A stretch of DNA of 64,000 nucleotides from Excoecaria cochinchinensis (Eukaryota > Streptophyta > Magnoliopsida > Malpighiales > Euphorbiaceae), in the NCBI GenBank assembly GCA_947683425.1, contig CANTUQ010000004.1, forward strand, positions 29,012,001 through 29,076,000. The letters are read 5' to 3'. Position numbers and translations under genes: made by a program. How positions within the stretch are numbered: position 1 is the first letter of the stretch; every line of letters starts with the position of its first letter. The notes beneath the pieces were generated by a model. It was not told the origin of the DNA. It saw nothing but the letters and a program-made list of their open reading frames with translations, and searched no databases. Of this stretch, positions 23,472 to 34,869 are shown piece after piece.

Positions 23472-23790
23472 CTACCTCCTAAGGTCAGTGCTCAATAACG
23501 TGACTTGGGTGTCCATTCCTTTTTGTCTGTTAACCAATGTCCCCTTCATCCTAGGAAGGGCCTCCTCTAGCCTATCCACCAGGTGCCTCACCATGGTCAT
23601 CGACTCGTCAACCACCAAAAGCGCGTCATCAAAACACTGCACAGTAGTAGCAAGTCTCGCCTGCAATGCCTCCTCTAGACATGCCTTCATCCTCGCCATC
23701 CTCTGCTCCACAAGTGCCTCCATCCTCGCCATCCACTACTCTATAAAGGTCTCTAACCTAGCCATACTCTAGTCTATAAGTGCCTCTATC
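23472..23790 (-). pseudogene. coiled-coil C-terminal part of an Ogre-type ORF1-like protein
   Basis: The minus-strand frame reads ARMEALVEQRMARMKACLEEALQ and on to VDESMTMVRHLVDRLEEALPRM, a heptad-like, strongly helical sequence of about 86 codons. Upstream, at about 23695-23790, 33-bp (11-residue) tandem units repeat the ARMEALVEQRM pattern about three times with stops. It lies on the same strand as the domain at 25621-26039, from which it is separated by the palindromic insertion at 24123-25521, so the two are probably one former protein. The function is unknown. Sequence between 23791 and 24122 gives no clear frame. Confidence 0.45.
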
Positions 23791-24122
23791 TTCTGCTCAA
23801 AGCTGTCAAAAGGAGGACCCATGGGGTTTCGGTAGTGGTGGTGGTGCCCTAGATGTGGAAGCTCCTGGATCAACATATGGCATGCACCTACGGTGTCGCA
23901 TAGGTGATTGGGCATCGTCTAGTGCCTGAGCTGGTTACACTGGAGAGTCATCCAACAACTCATCCAAATCAACTCCTATATCCATGTCCTGGAACCCCTC
24001 TAGCAGTGAGTGTAGGGGAGACGGCTGATCAGGCTGTGGTGTCGGCTGCTTTGGCATCGCGGAACCTGCTATTGCCGGGAGGTCTGGTAACCAATAAGCT
24101 CGCTGTGTCTCCTAAATGGTTA

Positions 24123-25204
24123 TATAACACCCCCTACCCATACGCAGGAGAATCCATCTGGATTGGAGCGAGAAGCCGCACGGGCAGGGCATGTTACTAG
24201 ACAGGAGCGATACAAAGCATACATTCACGCATCATAAGCATACATAAACGCGGGTAAATTTAAAACTTACCTTGAGGGCACAAGCTGGTCCTGCATTAGC
24301 TCACAAACACACAAGCACTAAGAGGAAACATATAACATGCACACATATAATCATTCAGCGGAAGCATAAGACGGATGATATAATAAACGGATAACTTGAT
24401 ACAATAATATCATACCATATATGTAGCCCAACATATTACATCCATGAACTCATATCAAAACACTCAAATTTATGGAAAATTAAACACCAATACACATACA
24501 TGGTCCAAGAGAAATTAGGTTTATTCAAATAGTATATTTGGTTTAATGCCTTAATCATAAATTATAAACATGTTATATAATTCTCGTCATGAGTATTTAT
24601 TCATATAGCAAATTATGCTTTTAGTTAATTCATGGTTAATCGTCATATTAATTAATTCTTCGTTATAAGAATTTATTAATATGACGATTAACCATGAATT
24701 ACCTAAAAGCATAATTTGATATATGAATAAATACTCATGACGAGAATTATATAACATGTTTATAATTTATGATTAAGGCATTAAACCTAATATACTATTT
24801 GAATAAACCTAATTTCTCTTGGACCTTGTATGTGTATTGGTGTTTAATTTTCCATAAATTTGAGTGTTTTGATATGAGTTTATGGATGTAATTTGTTGGG
24901 CTATATATATGGTATGATATTATTGTATCAAGTTATCCGTTTATTGTATCATCCGTCTTATTCTTCCGCTGAATGATTAAATGTGTGCATGTTATATGTT
25001 TCCTCTTAGTGCTTGTGTGTGTGTGAGCTAATGCTGGACCAGTTTGTGCCCTCAAGGTAAGTTTTTAATTTACCCGCATTTATGTATGCTTACGATGCGT
25101 GAATGTATGCTTTGTATCGCTCCTGTTTGGTAACATGCCCTACCCGTGCAGCTTCTCGCTCCAATCCAGATGGATTCGCCTGCGTATGGGTAGGGGGTGT
25201 TACA
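24123..25204. repeat. 1082-bp near-perfect palindrome formed by an LTR and its inverse
   Basis: The left arm starts TATAACACCCCCTACCC and the right arm ends GGGTAGGGGGTGTTACA. The arms are inverse copies over about 538 bases each with no net length difference; the six-base centre CGTTAT lies at 24661-24666, exactly midway. By eye the arms differ by a few percent. The right arm end is homologous to the tail of the LTR at 33824-36322 and is followed by an initiator-Met PBS. Confidence 0.93.
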
Positions 25205-25209
25205 AGTTG

Positions 25210-25222
25210 TGGTATCAGAGCC
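25210..25222 (+). other. primer-binding site, initiator tRNA-Met
   Basis: TGGTATCAGAGCC begins six bases after the LTR end at 25204. It is followed by a CCAGG..CCTGG arm that resembles a tRNA T-arm (see findings). Confidence 0.85.
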
Positions 25223-25620
25223 AGGTTTCGATCCTGGGACCTGTGGGTTATGGGCCCACCACGCTTCCGCATATGTACTTATCTTTTGGGTTATGTAATA
25301 CCTTTTGTATCAGCTAGTTTGATCAGAACATTATTGTAATGGTTTTGTTATATTAATGTATGATCAGCTATTACTTCTCTTGCCTTAAAGTTTTTATTTA
25401 TCTCGTATTTATGTATGTATGTTATGAAAGAATGTATGCTTTGTTTTGTATCTGCGTGGTGACACCTTGACTCATACGGCATCTCACTCCTTATTGGATG
25501 GGATCGTCTATGTATGGGTAAGGTTAGGAGCCTATACTAACTAGGGCACCAAGGTATCTAAGCAATCATCCTCATCGTCCATGCTACCGCATGGTCCACA
25601 TACATATCCTTGTCCAAAGG

Positions 25621-26039
25621 TTATCTAAAGGTGGCCACATCTATCCTTAGGTGGAGCAAAAGTATCATCACCACTCTTCCTATGCAAATCTGAGCGGTAG
25701 GCTGCTCAGCAAGTTGAACTAGATTTGCCACTATCTCATGGCTAATGTTTACGTGGTGACCCCTGGTCAAGGCCCACAAGGATGCTATCTCTACTGCATT
25801 TAGGGACCCTAGACTACCTATCCAACTGAGATATGAGCTAGATAGTACTCTTTGTATGTACCGAAAGACCTGAATGGATAACAGTGTACTCTTTGCCGTG
25901 TCGGGTTGATATTGGGCCCTTGGTAATGCTATCTCGGCCCAGTGTTGTTGCTCTACTAATCTCTCCATAGTGAGGACCCCCTCCCCCATCGAGAGTTGTA
26001 TTGCCTCTGTGAACTATCGACGACTGATATCGTACTGCA
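25621..26039 (-). pseudogene. N-terminal part of an Ogre/Tat-type ORF1-like protein
   Basis: The minus-strand frame reads MGEGVLTMERL..., then RYIQRVLSSSYL, SLNAVEIASLWALTRGHHV and ISHEIVANLVQLA to IGRVVMILLLHLRIDVA before a stop. The pattern (W/L-rich helix, 'LWALTRG', 'I..EI...L') fits the 'putative plant transposon protein' domain often found in Ogre/Athila-type elements; the family link is from memory of the pattern and unverified. The codons upstream (MQYDISRR, then a stop) extend it slightly. 25527-25620 continues in the same strand with stops. Confidence 0.45.
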
Positions 26040-26097
26040 TCCCTCTAACTCGAAATGTAATAACTCCTGGCTCATTGTTTGCTCTCTAGAACCCCCT

Positions 26098-26153
26098 TGT
26101 AACGCACGTCAAACCCCATAGGTCCCCAGAGGCCCACTTTTAGGGTCCAAGAG
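26098..26153 (-). mobile_element. edge of an Ogre-like LTR cut by LTR X
   Basis: TGTAACGCACGTCAAACCCC followed by CCCCAGAGGCCCACTTTTAGGG repeats the left edge of the LTR at 22440. Only 56 bases remain before the LTR X start at 26154. No PBS is found beside it. Confidence 0.45.
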
Positions 26154-27040
26154 TGTAATGACCCTAAATTGCAATTTTTATGAATAGTAATTTTCAAGCC
26201 ATGAATAGTGATACCGGGGTGAATAATGCCTCCCGAAATTGAAATATATTTTATTTGATTATTAAAAAATACTAGTTGCAAGTAGTCCAAGAATGAAATT
26301 TGAAGTGAAAACAAGATAAAATAGGTCCTTAAAAGCCCAAAATAATAAAAGTCACAGTGTCGGTTGAAATATACCCGGTTTGACTGGAGATTTGACCGAG
26401 ACTTTAAAAATATCAAATGACCTTTGAAAAAATATCTAAAGGCATAGATTAACTTTAAATAATGTGAGAAATTATTTGAGATTGAAAAACTAATTTTATA
26501 ATGATACTGAAAATTGGTTAATTGGACTAATATTAGTGAATCGGATTGGAAACGGACTCCTATTGAGCTGAAAATTTTTATGTAGACTAATGAATACATT
26601 TTATGAATTTTAAAAGCATTTTTATGAGGAATTGAGATTGGAAAGTGGGAGAAACAAATTAGAGCAAAGAATGGGTGTTTTAATAGATATGGGCCTAATT
26701 GATTTGATCCAAGTTCAGCCCGTTTAAGGGACTATAAATACTTGAAAAATTTGCAGATTTGAGAACATTCTCTATTCCTCTATTCTTCTCTAGGCCGAAT
26801 GTGTAACACACATACTATTCCCCTACATTACACGCGTTATGAGCGCATGCGGTTATCATGGTTAATGAAGTAAAGTTCGCATTAAAGACCTTGAAAAGTT
26901 CAAGTAACTTTTTTTTTTACTAACAATTCCATCTAGTTATTTTACTTATGTACATCTCATTACTTTCCGCTGCTAATTTAAAAATGTCTAAGGCTACTGT
27001 TTGTCTAAGTTTAATTCGATAGCGTAACGGTTATAAAATT
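26154..27040 (+). mobile_element. 5' portion of long LTR family X, plus orientation
   Basis: Starts TGTAATGACCC. The segment 26330-26650 (CGGTTTGACTGGAGATTTGACCGAG, then CTCCTATTGAGCTGAAAATTTT..ATGTAGACTAATGAATA) matches the inverse of 29080-29345, 45120-45400 and 50700-51000, so it is the same LTR family. A TATA-like box TATAAATA sits at 26733-26740. The right join to the minus-oriented copy is not precisely located. ORFs on the minus strand here are antisense noise. Confidence 0.6.
26733..26740 (+). promoter_or_regulatory. TATA-like box of LTR X
   Basis: TATAAATA in GGGACTATAAATACTTG, about 580 bases into the LTR. Equivalent boxes occur in other X copies: 28979-28986 (minus) and 50618-50627 (minus, CTATATAAAGGC). 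Confidence 0.55.
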
Positions 27041-29600
27041 AATGATCCACCTTGCAAATTTCAAACAAAACTCAGCCCATCCTGGGCACAACAATAACAA
27101 CCCATCCACCAATCCAAAATCATCATAATATCCACTATAAGTCTCTACTATTTACAAACAATCACAAACATTTGTTCATATAAATACTAATACATAATCC
27201 AAAAGATTTCATTAATACTTAGGTATATATTCCAACAACTTAATACAATATAATCTTTCCATATTCTTTAATTCTTCAGTTCCCAAAAATTTGAGGTATG
27301 CTTGCTCCTCTCAACTCCAAGCTGTACCTACACGCAGTCAATAAAACTATGTGCTGAGCACTAAGAATGCTCATTGGTGGTTACTAATTCAAAAAATTTC
27401 ACTAACTACTTATTCACACACACATGCATAATTATTTATATTATAACAATCATTATTTTAATTTACCTTTATTAGTAATATCATTATCAATTTTACTACT
27501 TAGTTCTTATTCTTGACTTAACTTACAATTTCATCCTTTTTTTTTCAATATTACCACTAGTTGATTTTATTTCTAGTTAAATTCCTACTAAAGCGTCAAT
27601 TTATTTTTAGATTATTAAATTATTATTACCATTTCATATCACTTCCCATTTAAATAATTTTAATCTAATTTTTATTATATTGCCCCTAGTATCAATTCGG
27701 TAGAAATCTGTGAGCCGGATACACGAGACCTGGATCCCAAAGACCCACAACACTACAGAGTGACCCCAAAGGACCACTCAGCACTATCAATGAACACTTG
27801 AGCACTTTATGACTTTATCACTATGGTAGGCCCCGTGGCTAGCCACTATATTCGAAACTAGATCAGCTACCAGCTACTACTAAGGGCAAATTCATATTAA
27901 ATTAATTATTTCCATTAGCTCACTTTCATTCTACTTATTGAGCCAATTGAATACTTAAAATGTCTTGAATTAACTTTTAATCATAACATTCTCATGGATT
28001 AATTTTTAAATGTAATATAATTTCAAAAAAAAATCACTTTCATTAAATTCCAATACTTTCAATTAAACTACAATACTCTTAATATTCCTTCCATGATCAT
28101 TTTTTGACATTATCTTTCATAATTTAACAAACTATACCAAAACCCATAACAAAACCCATAACAAAACCCATTCGGCCAAGAACATTATTAATACTACAAT
28201 TTTTATTTTCATTCATTTATCGTTCACCTCATTAATTTACACTCTAATTTACATGTAAATGTCACTATTTAGCATTAATTATCAAATATACTTAAGTATA
28301 CTAAGTATATCCCATTCGGCCAACTAGGAGTCTACTCCTACAAATTTTTTTGTTCCAATTTAAGCTTTCTAAAATTCATTTTTAACCTCCTAAAGCATAA
28401 TTATCAACTTAATTTCAAATTAGCACACACAATTCACACACTTTACTCAAAACATAACCTAAAACCATGCAATTTTCAAACGAAAAAGATGAATTTAGCA
28501 ACCACAAACCTCATACACTTGCTTTAGGCCTCCAATACCTCCTTCTCCTTGCCTTTTCCTCTTGAACAACCTTTCCCTCCTTTTTCTTCTATATGAGGCC
28601 GAAAAACCCATTAAAGAAAACCATAAAAAATTGCATCAATAATTAAATCTAACCACATAAATATACTATATACATCCTAGACAACTTAATTGAACCATTA
28701 AAATAATTTAATTCCATCAATTTCACTTACCTCAATTTATACCCCTCACTTTAAATCTTTAATTTCCTTCACTTTTTCTTCCCGAAATGAAGATTAGAAC
28801 TCACCAATTACTAAAAAAGAGGTTAAACTATGGTAAAGGAGCTTGGATTTGAGAAATCATTGGAGAAGATTGAAGAAATATTGATAGGAATACAAATAAT
28901 AGCATTCGGCCTTGAAGAAGAACGAAAAATGGAGGAGAAAATGGTGGAAACTTCTAGTGTACTCTGCACTTTACAGGTATTTATAGGGTAAGAGTGGGTT
29001 GGGCTTGTTTCCCTCACTTTGGCCTAACAATAGATAAGCCCAATTAAGATATTAAACCATTTATGCAATCACAAATTAATTATCTGACTTTCCAACCTCA
29101 ATTTCACTCAATTTAAATTTTATAATTCATAAAATATTTTAAATAGCCTAGACATAAAATTTTAGCTCAATCGGAGACTATTTTCCCGTCCGGTAATTAT
29201 TTACCCTGTCTGATAGCTGACTTTTTATTGTCATTAAAATATTAATTTCTTTATACCAATAGATTTTTCAAATTATTATGAGTGTGCCCATAGTTTTAGA
29301 ATATTTTTCTGAGGTCCGTAACTCAAGATATGTTTCGGTCAACATCAAGTAAAAATTGGTCAAACTGGACTGGAAAAAGCCCTCAAATGCCCGTTTGAAG
29401 CCCTAGACGGCTTGGATGTCCCTCACCACTAACGGCCTGGCCATCTGTCACTACAGACACCCGTCTGTTTGACCTTAAATTTTCTCATACGGACTCATCA
29501 TAACTAATATTTTTTCATGATAAAATAAAATAATTTTCACCCTGCGTCCACTAATTGACGTCATAAAATACTATTTATGACTAAACCGACTTTTGGACTA
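27041..29600 (-). mobile_element. LTR X copy, minus orientation, both ends incomplete
   Basis: Shared landmarks with 46231-51603 in the same order: GAGCACTAAGAATGCTCATTGG (near 27355), GAGCCGGATACACGAGACCTGGATCCC (27712), AACTACTAAGGGCAAAT-like at 27875, TTCGGCCAA at 28172 and 28316, TATA box 28979-28986, GGTCCGTAACTC..CGGTCAA at 29310. It ends near 29600 where the sequence turns into the plus orientation. No protein-coding frame is seen. Confidence 0.6.
28979..28986 (-). promoter_or_regulatory. TATA-like box of minus-oriented LTR X
   Basis: TATTTATA on the plus strand is TATAAATA on the minus strand, in CCCTATAAATACCTG, at the LTR position equivalent to 26733-26740. Confidence 0.5.
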
Positions 29601-31222
29601 TTGCAGAATGCCATTTCACCCACCAAAACCAAGCTTTCCTTCATTTTCTCTTCGTCAAACCCACTTAAATTAATTATGCATCTCTTTAATTTCATGCCTT
29701 ACTTTCATATATCTCCATCTCAAGAGTTCAAGGGAAGTGAATATTGTGGATGAAAGCAAGGAAAGAAAGTATTGCTCCAAAATTCAAGAGGACAAAATGA
29801 ACTCAAGTAGAAAGATGAAGGAAATGAGGAGTGGATATTGAAGAACAAGAATTCAAGGTTAGTTGATACAATATCTCACACTTTCTATTTGATTTATGCA
29901 TGTTTAAGTTTATGTTTATAGATGTGTATAAATTATGCATGTGTATTATGAAATAAAATTTAGAAACATGTTATTTAGACTTAATAATGTTGAGAAATAT
30001 GTTTAATATGGAAAGAAATAAATTGGTATAAAAATTCAAAAGGTCGCCGAATATAGACTTAAGGTTTAATATGAAATATTTTGATATTTAATGGCCTTTA
30101 ATTATAGAAATAAGTGAGTTAGCATGTGAAATAAATGGAATGTAATGTAGATGTGAACAAAATAAAATTTAAGATTTAATAAAAGCTTTGGCTGAATGAA
30201 TACTTAAGTTTTAATATGGTCTAATTTAATGATTAATGTAACATAATGTTAGATATAGGATAAATGGCATGAGAAATAATGAAATAATTAATAAATAAAA
30301 ATAAAATAAAATTGGAGATTTAAAATGATATCTTGGTTGCATGCATGAATGGAATGTACTATGTTATACTTTGGAAATTTAAAAAATATAATATCATGAC
30401 ATAAATGTAAAACTAAAATTGAGTGTATATTAATTTATTTAGGATCTTTAGAGTTTAATTGAATATATATATATATGATAATTTGGTATTGCATTATGTT
30501 AAAAGGAAAAATATAAGATGTGTTTAATTTAAGTGAATTAATATTGTATTTGTAGATAGCAATAAATGATAAATAGCATGGAAGTGAAATTAATGGGAAA
30601 AGATTACACGTGGACAAAAGGTGTATTGGCCAAATGGAATAATTGGGTGATTAATAGAATAAATTGATAATTTAATGAATATAATGCATTAGAGTGTGTA
30701 TAGAATTAAAATTAAGTGTATATTAGTTTATTGAGAATTTTTAAAAATTATTTAAATATATGTTTTTTGGTAATGTATTATGGTAAAAGTAAAGAATATA
30801 GAATGAGTATAATTAGAGTGAAATAACAAAGTATTTGGGTTAGAAATAAATAACTAATGACATAATGTTATTATTATTGGTAGAAAAATAAATGTGGATT
30901 GATATAATGTATGGATCGAATATTGTGAAGTGAGAATAATGAAAAACAAAATAGGGAAGTGAGTTTAGTGATTTTAATGTGAAGATAAAATGAAGGCGTA
31001 AAAAAAATGTATTGTCTATGAATGATTACTGACATGGAATTAGAATTAATAAATGAAAGTTAAGTGGAGTGGGAAAGTGCATGTAGACCAAATGGTATAA
31101 TGGAGGAATAATAATAATATAAAATGGGTAAAGCCATGTATACTTGGAAATGGTATGGAATGTGACATATGGAAGTGTAAAATGTATTATGTATGGATAA
31201 TGAATGAGTTTGTAGTGAATAT

Positions 31223-31443
31223 TGTTAGCTATACATATTAGCACGTGTTCGTATCATGTACAACTTTTATTGTTTATCATGTACAGCTGTTACTCTGTTC
31301 TTAGTTTATTAGTTACTTTAGCTCATCTTTATCTATTTGTTATATTCTCAGCCTATCTTCTTGTAACAAACTACGTGTATATATACTGACAGAATAAAAC
31401 AAATTCAATATGGGAAAAATCATTCTTAATTAAAATCATTTTA
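31223..31443 (+). mobile_element. 5' LTR of copia element
   Basis: Begins TGTTAGCTATACATATTAGCACGTGTTC and holds a TATATATACTG box near its end. It matches the 3' LTR except for a few substitutions. Confidence 0.85.
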
Positions 31444-31470
31444 TGGTATCAGAGCTTTATTTCTAAGATA

Positions 31471-31878
31471 TATGGCAAACAAAATTGTTCCTCTATCCTC
31501 TACCTCATCCACTACTACCACTTACAGTTTTGCTATTAAACTCAACCTACAAAATTATCTTGCATGGAAAACCAAGTTTTCTCCTCTCCTTAATTAACAT
31601 AACATGAATAATTTAATTGATGGTTCACCTGCTCCACCTGCAACAATAACTTCAACCTCAAATCCAAATGAAACCTCTGTCAATCCAGAGTATACACAAT
31701 GGTTTCAAAGAGATCAACTGTTGCTATCATGGATTTTGTCATCTCTATCTGAAGAGGTTTATTCCTACATTATTGGCTGCAATACATCCTTTGCGGCATG
31801 GAAGGCACTAGAAAGTGCCTTTGGTTCTATATCTCAGAACCGTTAACTCCAACTTTATGTAGAACTTCAAGAGTTGAA
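31471..31878 (+). pseudogene. gag: copia gag fragment
   Basis: From about 31471 the sequence encodes MANKIVPLSSTSS...NYLAWKTKFSPLL, then a stop, then an open stretch from 31604 with TQWFQRDQLLLSWILSSLSEE and AAWKALESAFGSISQNR, the typical start of plant copia gag (the UBN2-type domain). A stop at 31844 precedes LQLYVELQELKKND. The frame is lost where the inverted LTR piece begins at about 31879. The capsid remainder, protease, integrase and RT are all missing. Confidence 0.8.
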
Positions 31879-32138
31879 AAAGAATGATTTTTCCAATATT
31901 GAATTTGTTTTATTATGTCAGTATATATACACGTAGTTTGTTACAAGAAGATAGGATGAGAATATAACAAATAGATAAAGATGAGCCAAAGCAACAAATA
32001 AACTAAGAACAGAGTAACAGCTGTACATGTAAACAGCAACAGTTGTACATGATAAGAACACGTGCTAATATGTTCTTAGTTTATTAGTTACTTTGGCTCA
32101 TCTTTATCTATTTGTTATATTCTTAGCCTATCTTCTTA
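31879..32138. repeat. inverted then forward LTR pieces inside the copia element
   Basis: 31879-32074 is the inverse of most of the copia LTR (from TTTTCCAATATTGAATTTG to GAACACGTGCTAATATG). Then 32072-32138 repeats the forward LTR (TTCTTAGTTTATTAGTTAC to CCTATCTTCTT). The two form a partial palindrome in place of the deleted pol genes. Confidence 0.85.
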
Positions 32139-32733
32139 GTCAATTCATGCATTCGCCCAGTGACTTGCATTGGAAGGCTTTAAAACGCCTCCTTCGATAT
32201 CTTAAATGTACATCTGACTTGGGCTTATCTCTTTCATCTACTAATTCCCTTGATATCAAACATTATGCGGATAGTGATTGGGGAGGTGATCCGGATGATA
32301 GAAGATCTACTAGTGGTTATGGTATTTTCTTGGGCTCTTGTTTGATATCATGGCTTGCCAAGTAACAACCAACTATTGCTCGATCGTCAATCGAAAGTGA
32401 ATATAAAGCAATAGCGAATGCAACTTCTGAATTTTTATGGATTCAATCCCTGATGAAAGAACTTGGTTTTCCTATCTCTTCTAGTACCTTGTGGTGTGAC
32501 AACATTGGTGCTATATATCTATCATCAAATCCATTATTTCATACAAGAGCAAAGCATATAGAATTAGATTATCACTTTGTGCGAAAGCAAGTTGCTACAG
32601 GGAATTTAACAATCAAGTTTATATCAATAGCTTACCAACTCGTCGATATATTCACCAAGCCCTTGTCGCGGTCCAGATTTCAGCTATTCAGCAGCAAACT
32701 GCCACTTTATCCGACCAAGGGCTTGCTGGGGGG
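32139..32733 (+). pseudogene. copia RNase H and pol C-terminus
   Basis: The frame encodes SPSDLHWKALKRLLRYLK, then YADSDWGGDPDDRRSTSGYG (RNase H, with the Asp of YADSDW), SWLAK followed by a TAA at 32363, SIESEYKAIANATSEFLW and, from 32453, LWCDNIGAIYLSSNPLFH, RAKHIELDYHFVRKQV and DIFTKPLS. These are the end motifs of plant Ty1/Copia pol. RT proper is absent. One stop breaks the frame and an LTR-derived stretch replaces its upstream part. Confidence 0.88.
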
Positions 32734-32953
32734 TGTTAGCTATACATATTAGCACGTGTTCTTATCATGTACAGCAGTTGTTGTTTATCATGTACAACTG
32801 TTACTCTGTTCTTAGTTTATTAGTTACTTTGGCTCATCTTTATCTATTTGCTATATTCTCAGCCTATCTTCTTGTAACAAACTACGTGTGTATATACTGA
32901 TAGAATAAAACAAATTCAATATGGGAAAATCATTCTTAATTAAAATCATTTTA
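32734..32953 (+). mobile_element. 3' LTR of copia element
   Basis: Starts TGTTAGCTATACATATTAGC after a GGGGGG purine run. Ends ATCATTTTA, followed by AATAT. Confidence 0.85.
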
Positions 32954-34869
32954 AATATGACATGGCAATGGAAATAATGGATATAATTAAAATAATAAAA
33001 AATAGTGAATAATAACTTACCTTTAGTAGTAGTCTGGTGGTTAAATCTAGCTCGGAATATAGTTGGCTAGCCATAGGGACACCTATATCACGGTCGCATC
33101 AGTAGGCCAATGATGGTCAACAAAAATGATTGAATGTTGAAATGTTAAATGAAATGAAATGTAAATCTACGAGTGGTACTTCGGGGTCACTCTAAAATGT
33201 AGTGGACCTGTGGGGTACACGTCCCATGTATCCAATTCAGAAATTTCTACCATATTGATGCTATGGGAAAAATAATAAAAATGGGTTGAAATGAGTAAAG
33301 TAGAATTAATAAGAAGAAAATAAAGTGAAAAAAAAGAGGGGGTTTAATTGTAAGGATTTAAAAGTATGGGAGATAAAATGGTAAACATGTAAAATGTTAG
33401 GACAAAAGGGTAGATATGAAGAAATAAGAAGTAAATGGTAAAATAAGTAATAAAAGATAAAATACGCGTTTAAATTATAATTATGCAAAAAAATAAGATG
33501 TAGGGACTAAATGGATATTTTACATGTCCAAAAGTAGGTAAGTAGTGGCAAAACGATATTTTTTTGATAATGAAGCACGAAACTATAATTTAGTGGAATT
33601 ATAGGGATTAAATTATAGTTTAACCATATTATTATTAAAAGAAGGATTAAAATGGTAATTTGAATAAGCATATAGTTATTAATTAGATTTAAGAAATTAG
33701 ATAAGTTTCATCAATAATGAACTTAATGAAATGTAAATAAAGTTAATAATGACTATGTTAAAAAAATATTGGTAAGGAAATTAAAATGTCAAGGAATAAA
33801 GAAGTGATAATTTAAATTATAAATGTAACATCCCAATTGCCCCCTACAAGTTTGAGTCATATTTGTGCATGTGCATTGAGTGTGTTTTGTCATGTGATAA
33901 GGGTATTTTAGGCAAAATGCATGTTTTGAGGGTTTTGTTAATGTGTGAGTGCATATATGAGATTAGCGTGTGCATGTGTTGAGTTGCATTAGTGTGTGTT
34001 TGCTCACATCATTGTAGGGTGTGTTTTAGTGAGAAAGGCTTAGTGTGTGTGTGATGCATGTTTGTAGGGTGTGAGTGGCTAATTTCCACCAATGAGGTTG
34101 TGACACATGGCTAGGTTTAGAAAAAGAGTGATTAGAAGAAGAAAGAGAAAAGGGAAAGCAAAAATTCCATCTTTTCCCGTTTCTCTCTTCTCTCTACCTC
34201 TCTTCTTCCTCTTCTCTTCCCAAGTTGTCCGCTAAGCTTGGATTTAAGTGTTTGTGGTGGAAATTGATCACTCCTCAACCCTCAATTGGTAAGTTTTCTG
34301 CATTTTCATCACCTCCTTCATCTTCTTCATCTTTTTCACGTTTCTAGTTTGGGTTTTTGACCTAGAGTTGTTGTTTGTGTGATTTATGGATTTGGTTGTT
34401 AGTTGAGCCTCCTCGCGATCCTAAAGGCAAGGAAAAGGCGGGAGGAAGTGGCACCAAGTGATTGGAGCTTAGGAGTTTCAGGTTTGGGAGTTATTGTGTT
34501 TAATGCATTTTATGGGTTTTGCATGTTTTGTTGAATTTCTGGAAAAATCTGATGTTTCTTGATGACTATCATGGTTTATATGTTATGGGTTTTGATTTAG
34601 ATGATTCATGAAGCCTTGAATGTGAGTTATTGAACCCAATTGTGCATTTGATTGAGTTGATGAGATTTTAATTGTGTAAATTGATGTTGTTATTGGCATG
34701 ATTTAATTGGAATTCTTGGCATAAATGTTGCATTTTATGTTATTGATGATGTTTGGGTTGCTGGATTTGAGGTAAGTTGATGTTTGGGTTGAGTTGTAGT
34801 TGAGATTGAAGGTTTGGGTGCTTTGGTTTTGGAAAATTTCAGCAGAAATCGCGTAAAAACTGGAAATCC

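Larger units (their letters stand above)
24123..25521 (+). mobile_element. candidate short non-autonomous element with a palindromic 5' LTR
   Basis: The palindromic LTR is followed by a PBS (25210-25222), about 90 bases of interior, and a tail (25310-25521) homologous to the Tekay LTR end at 36105-36312 but lacking the last bases. GGTTA occurs at both 24118-24122 and 25522-25526, a possible 5-bp target duplication. No coding sequence is present, so movement would depend on enzymes from other elements. The right boundary is uncertain because the expected GTGTTACA end is missing. Confidence 0.5.
31223..32953 (+). mobile_element. internally deleted and rearranged Ty1/Copia element
   Basis: LTRs 31223-31443 and 32734-32953 are about 220 bp and nearly identical; AATAT flanks both sides (31218-31222 and 32954-32958). 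A PBS TGGTATCAGAGC follows the 5' LTR at 31444, and a purine run GGGGGG precedes the 3' LTR. Only a gag start and the RNase H end of pol remain. Between them lies an inverted LTR piece followed by a forward LTR piece. The LTR seems to end ATTTTA rather than the usual CA, judged from the target duplication. Confidence 0.85.
29600..33823 (+). mobile_element. LTR X copy, plus orientation, first segment
   Basis: From 29720 (AAGAGTTCAAGGG..GATACAATATCTC) onward it is the inverse of the 50160-50280 part of the full X LTR, and it continues with the GTAGTAGTCTGGTGG..TACACGTCCCATGTATCC block at 33025-33235. A copia element is inserted at 31223-32953. The LTR continues after the Tekay-like element at 43457. 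The plus strand is poor in C. No ORF looks coding. Confidence 0.6.

Noticed and set aside
24123..25204. A microRNA gene or a Foldback/MITE DNA transposon
   Set aside because: The arms are LTR sequence with TG..CA-type ends and an adjacent PBS; a 538-bp arm is far longer than a miRNA precursor, and no transposase-type terminal repeat is seen. An siRNA role remains possible.
25210..25260. A tRNA gene
   Set aside because: Only a T-arm-like stem is present; there is no acceptor, D-arm or anticodon arm in the right spacing.
26072..26599. 175-codon minus-strand ORF with hydrophobic stretches
   Set aside because: It lies antisense to an LTR X start, has no recognisable domain, and other X copies do not keep the frame.
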